From: CAZBQJ01 sp964494085
Lineage (GTDB): Bacteria; Patescibacteriota; Gracilibacteria; UBA1369
Length of the DNA stretch: 64,000 nucleotides
Assembly: GCA_964494085.1 (NCBI GenBank)
Contig: CAZBQJ010000003.1
Coordinates: 203,025-267,024, forward strand
Direction: 5' to 3'
Part shown: positions 26,582 through 33,565 of the stretch, one piece after another
How the letters are laid out: each line of letters opens with the position of its first letter
Numbering within the stretch: position 1 is the stretch's first letter
Program-made: the position numbers and the translations under genes
Notes under the pieces: generated by a model
Seen by the model: only the letters and a program-made list of their open reading frames with translations
Told to the model about the DNA's origin: nothing
Databases searched by the model: none

Positions 26582-28018
26582 TTATTTTTGTTTTAAAATT
26601 TTAATCAGTATTTCGCTGGCCAGTTGAGGATTGGCTTGTCCACGAGTAGCTTTCATAACTTGACCTATCAAGGCTTTAAAGGCGTTTTCCTTACCACCCA
26701 GATAATCTTGCACTGATTTCTCGTTTTGTGCAACCACCTCCTGGCAAATTTTCTCCAATTCTGCACTTGAACTAATCGATTTGAGTCCTTTCGATTCAAT
26801 AATATCAACCGGAGACCCACCATTTTCATACATCTCTTCAAAAACTTCTCCCTTGGCAATATTCATCGAAGTTTCTCCAGCGTTAACCATTTTAATCAAT
26901 TCTGCCATCTCAGTAGCAGTAATTTTCTGATCAGTTATTGACAATCCATCCTTCTTCATTTTTCCTACCAGTATGCTTAAAACAAAACTCGAAGTTTTCT
27001 TTGCATCAGCAGTTATTTTCAAAACTTCATCAAAAAACCCAGCCACCTCCCGATCTTCTATCAAAAACAATGCTTCCGCTTCACTTAGACCATTTTCACT
27101 CAAATATCTCTGATATTTCTGTTCTGGCATCTCCGGCATTTCTGCTCGTAATTTATCCAGGTAATCCTCAGCCAAAATGATTGGGGGCAAGTCCGGTTCA
27201 GGAAAATACCGATATTCGTCCGCTCCTTCTTTGTTCCTCATAAAATAGGTTTCTCCTTTTGTATCATCATATCCTACAGTTGTATCATGGGCAGGCACTT
27301 GATTTTCATTCCACAATCCTGCTTGCCGGGAAATCTCGAATTTGATAGCGGTTTCTAAAGATTTGAAAGAATTTAGATTTTTGATTTCAGCTCGGGGATA
27401 AAGTTTCGCTTCACCTTTTGGACGCAAAGAAACACTGGCGTCAAATCTCATCATTCCCTTTTCCATATCCGCATCACTTGATCCCATGTAGCGAAGAATT
27501 TTTTGAATATTTCTAGCGTAAGCAACAGCTTCTTCGGCAGATCGTAAATCCGGCTCACTGACAATTTCCATTAAACCAACTCCCGCTCTATTGAAATCAA
27601 TCAAGGTCCCACCATTAAAGTGAGTCAATTTCCCCGCATCTTCCTCCAAATGAAGACGCGTAATACCGATTCTTTTTTTCTGGCTATCACTGTCGATTTC
27701 CAAATACCCATGCTCACTCAACGGAAATTCGAACTGAGAAATCTGATATCCTTTGGGTAAATCAGGATAAAAATAATTTTTCCGATCAAAGTGTGAATAA
27801 GTGTTGATTTTGCAATTCAAAGCCATCGCAGCGACAATCCCCTTTTTCAGAGCCTCATCGTTTAATACCGGCAGTTGTCCAGGCATTCCTAAACAAATCG
27901 GATCGATATTGACATTGGGATCTTTACCAAAATAATCAGCACTGGAAGAACTGAATATTTTCGTTTTACTGGAAATTTGAGCATGTATTTCCAATCCAAT
28001 TATTGCTTCCAAATCCAT
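26582..28018 (-). CDS. gatB: Aspartyl/glutamyl-tRNA amidotransferase subunit B
   Basis: 478 residues, normal length. The N-terminal cradle begins IIGLEIHAQISSKTKIFSSS (residues 6-25) and contains PICLGMPGQLPVLN, FDRKNYFYPDLPKGYQISQ and RLHLEEDAGKLTH; the C-terminal helical and YqeY-like tail domain ends with KATRGQANPQLASEIL. With GatA and GatC it converts Glu-tRNA(Gln) or Asp-tRNA(Asn) to the amidated form. gatA and gatC are not in this window. Confidence 0.97.
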   Translation of the reverse strand: MDLEAIIGLEIHAQISSKTKIFSSSSADYFGKDPNVNIDPICLGMPGQLPVLNDEALKKGIVAAMALNCKINTYSHFDRKNYFYPDLPKGYQISQFEFPLSEHGYLEIDSDSQKKRIGITRLHLEEDAGKLTHFNGGTLIDFNRAGVGLMEIVSEPDLRSAEEAVAYARNIQKILRYMGSSDADMEKGMMRFDASVSLRPKGEAKLYPRAEIKNLNSFKSLETAIKFEISRQAGLWNENQVPAHDTTVGYDDTKGETYFMRNKEGADEYRYFPEPDLPPIILAEDYLDKLRAEMPEMPEQKYQRYLSENGLSEAEALFLIEDREVAGFFDEVLKITADAKKTSSFVLSILVGKMKKDGLSITDQKITATEMAELIKMVNAGETSMNIAKGEVFEEMYENGGSPVDIIESKGLKSISSSAELEKICQEVVAQNEKSVQDYLGGKENAFKALIGQVMKATRGQANPQLASEILIKILKQK

Positions 28019-28046
28019 TCTAAATTACTTAAACTACTGCCCCATT

Positions 28047-28613
28047 CTAAACATATTTTAGCCATTTCTCAACCTGATCAATTAATTCCTCCTTATTTTT
28101 ACAAATAAAAACTGGCCAATCTGGTGGCTTCAAGAATAATCGTTTCTGCGTATCCAGGTATTTTTCTGAAGGAACAGGGAGTTTTTTCTCCATCAGATTT
28201 GGTAGCAATTGATCGTCTGGTAATTCCAGCCAAAAGATTTTATTAAACTTATTGTACAGATTAAAACTGACCAAGCCGGGCAAAAAGACCAGGCAAGCCT
28301 TTTTAGTGGAAGAATCCAGATTTTTCTGCAATTGGTTGAACAAGAGCGGCTCCATCAGAAAATCGAAAATTCTCAACTTATGGTAATCCTGATAAATAAA
28401 CTTCCAAAGTTTAGCAAACTTCAGTTGACCATCCGCAAAAGCAAATTCCTCGCCAAAATAATTAAAAATTTGTCGACTTCCTTCCGCTCCGTATTTCAAT
28501 AAAAGTTGCGTTTCATCCCCCCAGTCAAATATCTCCACTTTATTCAAATCTAAATCCTTTAGCATTCCCCGCTTATCACTACCCGATTTCCCTACTATAG
28601 CGACAATTTCCAT
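28047..28613 (-). CDS. Degenerate dephospho-CoA-kinase-like protein
   Basis: 188 residues with a CoaE-like layout: beta strand IVAIVGKSGSDKRG (about residues 3-16) in the P-loop place, then YFGEEFAFADGQLKFAKLWKF (about 53-73), which parallels the CoaE block with the FG...DGxLxRxxL pattern, and DFLMEPLLFNQL where CoaE has LHPLI. The Walker A sequence of CoaE (GxxGSGKS/T) reads GKSGSDKR here: the glycine before Lys and the following Ser/Thr are both replaced, so ATP binding is doubtful. Alternatives are another P-loop kinase relative. It is 28 bp upstream of gatB on the same strand. Confidence 0.5.
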   Translation of the reverse strand: MEIVAIVGKSGSDKRGMLKDLDLNKVEIFDWGDETQLLLKYGAEGSRQIFNYFGEEFAFADGQLKFAKLWKFIYQDYHKLRIFDFLMEPLLFNQLQKNLDSSTKKACLVFLPGLVSFNLYNKFNKIFWLELPDDQLLPNLMEKKLPVPSEKYLDTQKRLFLKPPDWPVFICKNKEELIDQVEKWLKYV

Positions 28614-28623
28614 ATAAAAATCT

Positions 28624-29019
28624 TCAAATTAGCTTTAAATCTCTAAAGGCCTTCCGAAAGCCACTCATGGCTGTCTGAAATTCTCTATCTTTCAACCGAT
28701 AGTCCAATTCATGCGCCAATTTATTGCGGACTTTGTGAGCAGACCAAAGTGCATTTAAATCATCAAAGTTATTGGCAGCAGCCTTCAGTTTATCACCCAA
28801 AGATCCTTGATATCCTTTTCTCTTGAGCATCTGATCAAGGAGTTTGTCGGCTTCCAAAATAGCTTCCTTTTGATTGTCCAATTTAGCAATCCTTTTCCAA
28901 TTCTTGGCAAAGAAATGCAAATCCGCCTTCGACCATTTCTTCTCCAACATTCTCACAGTCAAAATGAACCCCAGATAGAGCACAATCAGAACAACCAGAA
29001 TAAGGATCAGAGGATTCAT
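28624..29019 (-). CDS. Small membrane-anchored protein, unknown function
   Basis: 131 residues with one N-terminal membrane helix (about 3-22) and a cytosolic helical domain (about 30-131) containing LWSAHKVRNKLAHELDYRL (about residues 94-112). Short segments of this kind occur in HEPN-like and other helical proteins in CPR genomes, but I cannot assign a function. Its ATG overlaps the stop codon of the upstream PH-like gene by one base (TAATG), so the two are translationally coupled. Confidence 0.55.
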   Translation of the reverse strand: MNPLILILVVLIVLYLGFILTVRMLEKKWSKADLHFFAKNWKRIAKLDNQKEAILEADKLLDQMLKRKGYQGSLGDKLKAAANNFDDLNALWSAHKVRNKLAHELDYRLKDREFQTAMSGFRKAFRDLKLI

Positions 29020-29657
29020 TAGTAATCTACTTCAATTTCATTTAATTCAGTGGTGTGTTTCTTGACCATTTCGCTGAGCAGATTCTTCAAAGCATTGGAA
29101 TCTTGCATACTTTTTCTAGACAAGTATTGCTCCTGGTAAGAAAGTAACACACTTTCTACTTTTGCCGGATTTATAACATCTTTCTGCTCTATCGCCACAA
29201 CACCAGTCAAACGGGTCACCTGGATCGTTCCATAATTAAACAAAGTTTGTAAAATACCTTTGAAATGATAGCTGGTCCCTTCAACCATCGCATATTCAAC
29301 TCGTACTGAACTTCGATCGAATGGACCATTCCAAGTCACATCGACCAAACTCATATTGGTGATTAATACCGCGTCAAAATACCAATTAAATATCATTTTA
29401 TTAAAGGCAATAAATCCGTAGATCACCCAAATCAAAAATATAAACCAGCCTTCTGGAAAAACAAACCACAAAAATATCGGGATAAAGAAGAATAAAACGC
29501 CAATTTTCGCTCCTCTTTTTACCATGAGGAAAGGATGTCGATGTGCCACCAGCAAAATCCGCTCACCGTCTTCGAGGTGGGGTCCAAACAAATAATGAGT
29601 CATTTTTTCCCGATAATTCTTCCAGTTAGAATTACCCTTCGCTTTGGCAGTTGGCAT
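29019..29657 (-). CDS. Membrane protein with bacterial PH-like domain
   Basis: 212 residues. A cytosolic N-terminus with ILLVAHRHPFLMVKRG (about 34-49) leads into two hydrophobic helices (about 51-65 and 71-90), then a beta-rich region VLITNMSLVDVTWNGPF...VRVEYAMVEGT (about 97-127) typical of the YdbS/YdbT-like bacterial PH domain. Such proteins are widespread in Patescibacteria with no known role. It leads the run to the small membrane protein, CoaE-like protein and gatB, all on the minus strand with gaps of 30 bp or less. Confidence 0.6.
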   Translation of the reverse strand: MPTAKAKGNSNWKNYREKMTHYLFGPHLEDGERILLVAHRHPFLMVKRGAKIGVLFFFIPIFLWFVFPEGWFIFLIWVIYGFIAFNKMIFNWYFDAVLITNMSLVDVTWNGPFDRSSVRVEYAMVEGTSYHFKGILQTLFNYGTIQVTRLTGVVAIEQKDVINPAKVESVLLSYQEQYLSRKSMQDSNALKNLLSEMVKKHTTELNEIEVDY

Positions 29658-29756
29658 TTATTTTTCTTATTTTCCGAGGAATACTGTTCTCTTTAAATTC
29701 TACACTTGTTTTTAGAGGCTAGTAAAGCTAAATTGGTAGCGCTTAACCGAGAAATA

Positions 29757-30506
29757 ATGGCTACAAATAACGACCAGAAGGCGGGATTTTTGATCAGTTT
29801 ACTAGAGAAAAAATTAAGAAACAGCAACTTCAGCCCTGAGCAACAGCACAAAATATTGGTTTTTACCGATATTATTATCAATGTAGTCATGGTTGTGGCC
29901 TTGGTAGGGATATTGAGAACCTTTGTCATGTCTCCATTTCAGGTTTACGGTATATCAATGTGTAATACTCTTAATTATATCGATGAAAAGTGTATCGATA
30001 GCTACGGAGATTATATCATCATCAACAAGGCTACTTATTTGAAACTCCCCGGCTGGACTGTAGGAACACCTCAACGCGGAGATATCGTCGTTTTTCGACC
30101 TCCCCAAAATGATCATGAATTTTTCATCAAAAGAGTGATCGGATTACCAGGGGAATCTGTCAAATTAATCGATGGTTATGTTTATATCTTCAATGAAAAA
30201 CATCCAAATGGAGTAAAGCTGGAGGAACCTTATTTGTCTGGTGAAAACCTCGGCAGCACCTTTGCTACAGGTGGGATTGACCAGTTTAAGGTTCCGGAAG
30301 GCGAGTATTTTGTCTTGGGCGACAATCGTAAACGCAGCTCTGATTCCAGGCTTTGTTTCAAAGAAAGTACCGGCAGCCCCAGCTGTGGCGAAAAAGGCAT
30401 AACACCATACCTGAAGCCCGCTGTTATCGAGGGTAAAGCCGCACTGGTGCTCTGGCCACAACCGAGAGTGTTGGATGGACACATCTATCCGGAAGCTGAT
30501 AAATAA
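29757..30506 (+). CDS. lepB: Signal peptidase I, divergent Cys-containing form
   Basis: About 249 residues from the ATG at 29757 (a TTG start at 29706 would add 17). One N-terminal membrane helix, then the catalytic serine in VYGISMCNTLN (about residues 67-77), the lysine in FFIKRVIGLPGES (about 123-135) and box E GDNRKRSSDSR. It cleaves Sec/Tat signal peptides on the outer face. The usual SMxPTL reads SMCNTL, and there are two Cys pairs (SMC with DEKC, and RLC with SPSC) in the extracytoplasmic domain, suggesting disulfides. A stem-loop with a T-rich tail follows. Confidence 0.92.
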   Translation: MATNNDQKAGFLISLLEKKLRNSNFSPEQQHKILVFTDIIINVVMVVALVGILRTFVMSPFQVYGISMCNTLNYIDEKCIDSYGDYIIINKATYLKLPGWTVGTPQRGDIVVFRPPQNDHEFFIKRVIGLPGESVKLIDGYVYIFNEKHPNGVKLEEPYLSGENLGSTFATGGIDQFKVPEGEYFVLGDNRKRSSDSRLCFKESTGSPSCGEKGITPYLKPAVIEGKAALVLWPQPRVLDGHIYPEADK

Positions 30507-30538
30507 AAACACTTTTCCATAAAAAGCAAGACAGAGCA

Positions 30539-30605
30539 TGTAATCATCAGGAAAGTCCATACATTACAACAATGGAGGGCTGATTACACTTTTTATATTA
30601 TTTTT
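30539..30605 (+). terminator. Probable intrinsic terminator of lepB
   Basis: TGTAATCA (30539-30546) pairs with TGATTACA (30581-30588), with an inner TCCAT / ATGGA pairing, and is followed by CTTTTTATATTATTTTTATT. The long loop is unusual; a small RNA ending here is the alternative. Confidence 0.5.
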
Positions 30606-30606
30606 A

Positions 30607-30635
30607 TTGACAAAACCCAATAATATTGATAAGTT
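30607..30635 (+). promoter_or_regulatory. Candidate promoter of the GC-rich cassette
   Basis: A perfect TTGACA (30607-30612), 17 bp, then TAAGTT (30630-30635), a weak -10. Transcription from here would make a leader of nearly 200 nt before the ATG at 30836, which fits the structured leader described separately. Confidence 0.35.
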
Positions 30636-30679
30636 ATGCTCTTCTGAAACTTAGAGGAACTTTGAAAACACAGTAAAAG

Positions 30680-30831
30680 CAGAGAGTAAATTGCCCATGT
30701 CTGAGCCATTTGTCAAAGTTTGGCAAATTATTCCAGCTTTCGCTGGGATTTTACTCGCGTGGACAGTTAGACTCTCTGTTTTTAGATTCACAATTTTATG
30801 CTCATTTCGGGCATAGAAAACCCCTGGAGGC
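30680..30831 (+). promoter_or_regulatory. Structured leader with two mutually exclusive pairings and a strong ribosome binding site
   Basis: CAGAGAGT (30680-30687) can pair with ACTCTCTG (30771-30778), which is followed by TTTTTA. The overlapping segment GAGTAAA (30684-30690) can instead pair with TTTACTC (30750-30756). Between them lie two adjacent 9-bp palindromic units TTTGTCAAA and TTTGGCAAA (30709-30727) and a hairpin CCAGC-TTTC-GCTGG (30733-30746). A small TATGC/GCATA hairpin follows, then the Shine-Dalgarno sequence GGAGG at 30826-30830. The layout suggests an attenuator or riboswitch-like control, by inspection only. Confidence 0.4.
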
Positions 30832-30835
30832 GACA

Positions 30836-31957
30836 ATGACAATGAGTGATCCCCCCTCGGGCGACGGAAACTCCCCGGATGGGGATCAAGGAGGCTCACA
30901 GCCTTCCCCGTCGCCTCAAGCAAGACCCACAGCACCAGATCCCGCAGGCTCTCCATCTGAAAAGATTCAGAGGCGGCTCGATCAGGCACACAAACAAGCG
31001 CAGCGGCCCGGACAACCGAGCAGCTCGCCAGACAATCACCCACAACCTCCGGAGAAGGAGGACACCCCCCACCAACGGAGGAATCCAAACATGAAAGCTG
31101 GTACGAAAATCCTCATCGGCCTCCTGTTGGGGGCCCTCATCATGGCGATCGCCATGTGGCTGATCAGCAGGAATTTCGCCAACGCCATCACGGCCATGGC
31201 AAACCCGCCTGCTCCTTCAGCTGTCGCAGTACTCCCGCCCCCCTCACCACCGACGCCGACACCGGCAACGGCGGATCCAACTCCACCGGAGCCACCGCCA
31301 GTAACTGTTCCACCTCAGCCCGCACCAGTCCTCTCCGAGGATGACGCAGGCAAGACCTCCCAGTGCAACAACACAATGGTAGGCAAGGGTGCGGGACGCT
31401 GGTACATGGTCTCGACTTCTCTGGATTCTAAGGTAACGCTGGCCGCCCGCCTCTGTGTGGGATCCGGCGCCAAGTTTAGAACTGCAGAGACGGCTCGCAT
31501 CGTCGCTCGCACGGTGTATATCCGTGAGGGCGGCCACGAAGCTTCCGGGACGATCGACACCAAATTCAAGTTGTCTGACTTCGCTCCGGGGAAGGCTTAC
31601 GCCAATGTCATCGAGACGGTCAATGGGTCTGAGAAGTCCTACAACTTCGAAAACCCTTACATCGTTTTTATTGATGAAGGCAACGCCTTCGACTTCTGTG
31701 ACCAGTACAAGGCCATGAAATCACCTCCCAAGGGCGATCTAGTGGGCCGCGAGATCTGGTCTCGTTGTCAGCTGGGTGGTGCACACAACCGGGCCGTGGC
31801 CCAAACCATGGCTTGGGCGTCTCGCGACGACATGGCGGCAGCAAACGCCGACATCCACAAGTTGAAGAGAATGGTCGACGAGCTCGACCAAAAGGTCGTC
31901 ACTACGCCGATCCCTCCCAAGCAAGTGGATTTCAGCGCCGCAGGTCCGTCCAGGTAG
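30836..31957 (+). CDS. GC-rich, proline-rich single-pass membrane protein of unknown function
   Basis: 373 residues, not recognised. Residues 1-85 are Pro/Ser/Gln/Asp-rich and disordered; one membrane helix spans about 91-112; a Pro/Thr/Ala-rich linker covers about 120-165; then comes a folded extracellular domain (about 170-330) with four to five cysteines (TSQCNN, RLCVG, FDFCDQY, SRCQLGG) and a helical tail. Base composition is far richer in G+C than all neighbours and codons end mainly in G or C. GGAGG lies 5 bp before the ATG. A second ATG at 31091 (Met86, right before the membrane helix) has its own GGAGG at 31077-31081, so a short form may be made. The longer frame from 30710 would run back through the AT-rich leader and is unlikely. 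Confidence 0.75.
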   Translation: MTMSDPPSGDGNSPDGDQGGSQPSPSPQARPTAPDPAGSPSEKIQRRLDQAHKQAQRPGQPSSSPDNHPQPPEKEDTPHQRRNPNMKAGTKILIGLLLGALIMAIAMWLISRNFANAITAMANPPAPSAVAVLPPPSPPTPTPATADPTPPEPPPVTVPPQPAPVLSEDDAGKTSQCNNTMVGKGAGRWYMVSTSLDSKVTLAARLCVGSGAKFRTAETARIVARTVYIREGGHEASGTIDTKFKLSDFAPGKAYANVIETVNGSEKSYNFENPYIVFIDEGNAFDFCDQYKAMKSPPKGDLVGREIWSRCQLGGAHNRAVAQTMAWASRDDMAAANADIHKLKRMVDELDQKVVTTPIPPKQVDFSAAGPSR

Positions 31958-31974
31958 CAACTACCTGGACGGAC
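31944..31974 (+). repeat. 14-bp perfect hairpin overlapping the stop codon
   Basis: GTCCGTCCAGGTAG (31944-31957), loop CAA, CTACCTGGACGGAC (31961-31974). The TAG stop codon of the GC-rich gene is the end of the left arm. Such a hairpin could protect the mRNA 3' end or affect termination. Confidence 0.8.
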
Positions 31975-31980
31975 ACTGCT

Positions 31981-32018
31981 CATCCCCCGGCCGGCTCTTG
32001 AAAGCCGGCCGGGGGATG
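31981..32018 (+). terminator. 16-bp perfect GC-rich hairpin after the cassette
   Basis: CATCCCCCGGCCGGCT (31981-31996), loop CTTGAA, AGCCGGCCGGGGGATG (32003-32018). It is exceptionally stable but has no T-run, so it may act as an mRNA stabiliser or as part of a termination region. Confidence 0.6.
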
Positions 32019-32067
32019 AAACCTCAACCTATTCAAGGAGCAAGTGAATCGAAAAAACAGAAGAGTT

Positions 32068-32106
32068 AAGCCCCATCCCAGCTATGCTGTGGAGGGGCTT
32101 TTCTTA
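32068..32106 (+). terminator. Intrinsic terminator
   Basis: AAGCCCC (32068-32074) pairs with GGGGCTT (32094-32100), with further pairing inside (CCAGC / GCTG), followed by TTTTCTTAATCTTTT. This is the first classical terminator after the GC-rich gene and marks the cassette's end. It overlaps the end of the convergent membrane protein gene. Confidence 0.7.
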
Positions 32107-32475
32107 ATCTTTTGCCACTAGATAAAATTCCACCATGGTTATAGCAGCAATTAGCAGTAGCCCTGACCACCAGGTCAAAACTCCCAACAATTGAAACAAC
32201 AAGCATCCCAGGGCAATTAGAGTCAACAATATTCCCTGTCGCAGTGAAACATTTATATGATCATAATAAATCTCATTTTTATTGAACCAAACTCTGATAT
32301 AGAAACCGGCCACAGTAAAAGTCGAAGTGAGGGCAAAAAACAAACTGGTAAAGAAAAGCCCCAATGCCAAACCGGTAGAAGCAAAGGGATCCAATTTATT
32401 GATCACCAGGTAAAAGGCCAACCAACTAACAATAGCAGCAAAACTGATAATCAAGATGTATCTTTGGTGAGTCAT
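32104..32475 (-). CDS. Small polytopic membrane protein, unknown function
   Basis: About 123 residues with four hydrophobic segments (roughly residues 7-25, 31-55, 78-100 and 102-118). No family recognised. The frame extends upstream to 32583, but that would add a basic non-hydrophobic segment and overlap the previous gene by 26 bp. The ATG at 32475 follows a hairpin and is preferred. Confidence 0.6.
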   Translation of the reverse strand: MTHQRYILIISFAAIVSWLAFYLVINKLDPFASTGLALGLFFTSLFFALTSTFTVAGFYIRVWFNKNEIYYDHINVSLRQGILLTLIALGCLLFQLLGVLTWWSGLLLIAAITMVEFYLVAKD

Positions 32476-32484
32476 TTGTATAAA

Positions 32485-32509
32485 TAATCTGGCGCTCACT
32501 GCCAGACTA
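32485..32509 (-). terminator. Possible terminator/hairpin between two membrane protein genes
   Basis: On the minus strand TAGTCTGGC, a 7-base loop, then GCCAGATTA followed by TTTATAC; the stem is 9 bp with one G-T pair. It lies after the 316-residue membrane protein gene and just before the next ATG. Confidence 0.4.
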
Positions 32510-32557
32510 CTACAAAGTCGGCCCAGCTTCAATTTTTTAATCAGGCTCCTCGCCCAA

Positions 32558-33508
32558 TCAAATCGTGGTGGGCTTGGCCTCAACCGTTCTTTTTAAAATA
32601 AACCGAATTATCCATAAGATCACTCCCACAGCTACAAACATCAAGGACATTTTCTGCACTTCGGCCAACAAAAACCCCAACACCAAAATCAGAAATTGGA
32701 CAATTCTGGGATCAGAGATCTGCTCTGCCACGTTGCTGGAAATTTGTAATTCTAAAGCATAGGAAAAAATCACCCCGGCTATTCCACCCAAAAAGAAGCC
32801 ATTACCTATATAAGCGACAATTGAAGAGGTCTTCCCATAGACTACCAATACGATCAATGACAAAACTATCACCAATGATAAAAACGACCATTGCTTATAT
32901 TTTTCAATATCAATCAATACTTTAACTGGAACCGCGCTATCCAAATTACTCAATTCTTCCGGTATCTGGTTATAAATAGCTGCCTCAAAGTTATCATTAA
33001 TAGGTTTAACCACCTGATCATAAGGCAGATTTTTAGGCACACATTGTGGAGCTTGATTACTATTAACTGCCTTCACCAAGTCGGCATCTGAACAAGTCGG
33101 CAGGTTTTGATAAATTTGATAAGTTAAATTATTGGCTACAGTCAGTAAATTCTCCCTCAACACCTTCAGAGAAATAGTCATGGATTGATCTGAATTCTGT
33201 TGGAGTTGATCAATCTGATCTGCAAAATTAACCAATATAGCTGAAAAAATTTTCTCAGTAAAAACTTGTTCAATCTTCGTTTTCAATTCTGCAGGCTGAA
33301 AGTATCCTTTGAACATCTCACTATCTTCACGAAGTACTTCCACAGTCTTATCAACCACGAAATCGTAACTCCCCTTTATCACCTCTTCACTCCTGTAAAA
33401 ATCGGTATCTAGATAGGTACGGGATAATCCATAGATTAAAAAATTCGGTATTGCCAGAATAACAAATAAAACAACCAGTAGAGACCCAAATATTTTTCTA
33501 AGCATCAT
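32558..33508 (-). CDS. Multi-pass membrane protein with large extracellular domain, unknown function
   Basis: 316 residues: an N-terminal membrane helix (about 8-28), a helical extracytoplasmic domain (about 30-205) with two cysteines (PTCSDAD, APQCVPK), and four C-terminal hydrophobic helices (about 210-228, 233-255, 268-285 and 290-306). No known family comes to mind. The start has two consecutive ATGs. It is flanked by the smaller membrane protein downstream and nrnA upstream, all on the minus strand. Confidence 0.6.
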   Translation of the reverse strand: MMLRKIFGSLLVVLFVILAIPNFLIYGLSRTYLDTDFYRSEEVIKGSYDFVVDKTVEVLREDSEMFKGYFQPAELKTKIEQVFTEKIFSAILVNFADQIDQLQQNSDQSMTISLKVLRENLLTVANNLTYQIYQNLPTCSDADLVKAVNSNQAPQCVPKNLPYDQVVKPINDNFEAAIYNQIPEELSNLDSAVPVKVLIDIEKYKQWSFLSLVIVLSLIVLVVYGKTSSIVAYIGNGFFLGGIAGVIFSYALELQISSNVAEQISDPRIVQFLILVLGFLLAEVQKMSLMFVAVGVILWIIRFILKRTVEAKPTTI

Positions 33509-33565
33509 AATTTAACAGAAACACTGCCGGCACAGATTATAGGCAAATAATGACCAAAATGAAAA

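Noticed and set aside
30651..31088. Long antisense frames over the GC-rich gene.
   Set aside because: GC-rich coding DNA often keeps other frames open; none has a ribosome binding site or protein-like composition, while the plus frame has both.
30600..32110. An insertion sequence or integron-like element.
   Set aside because: No transposase, integrase, terminal inverted repeats or clear target duplications were found at its edges.
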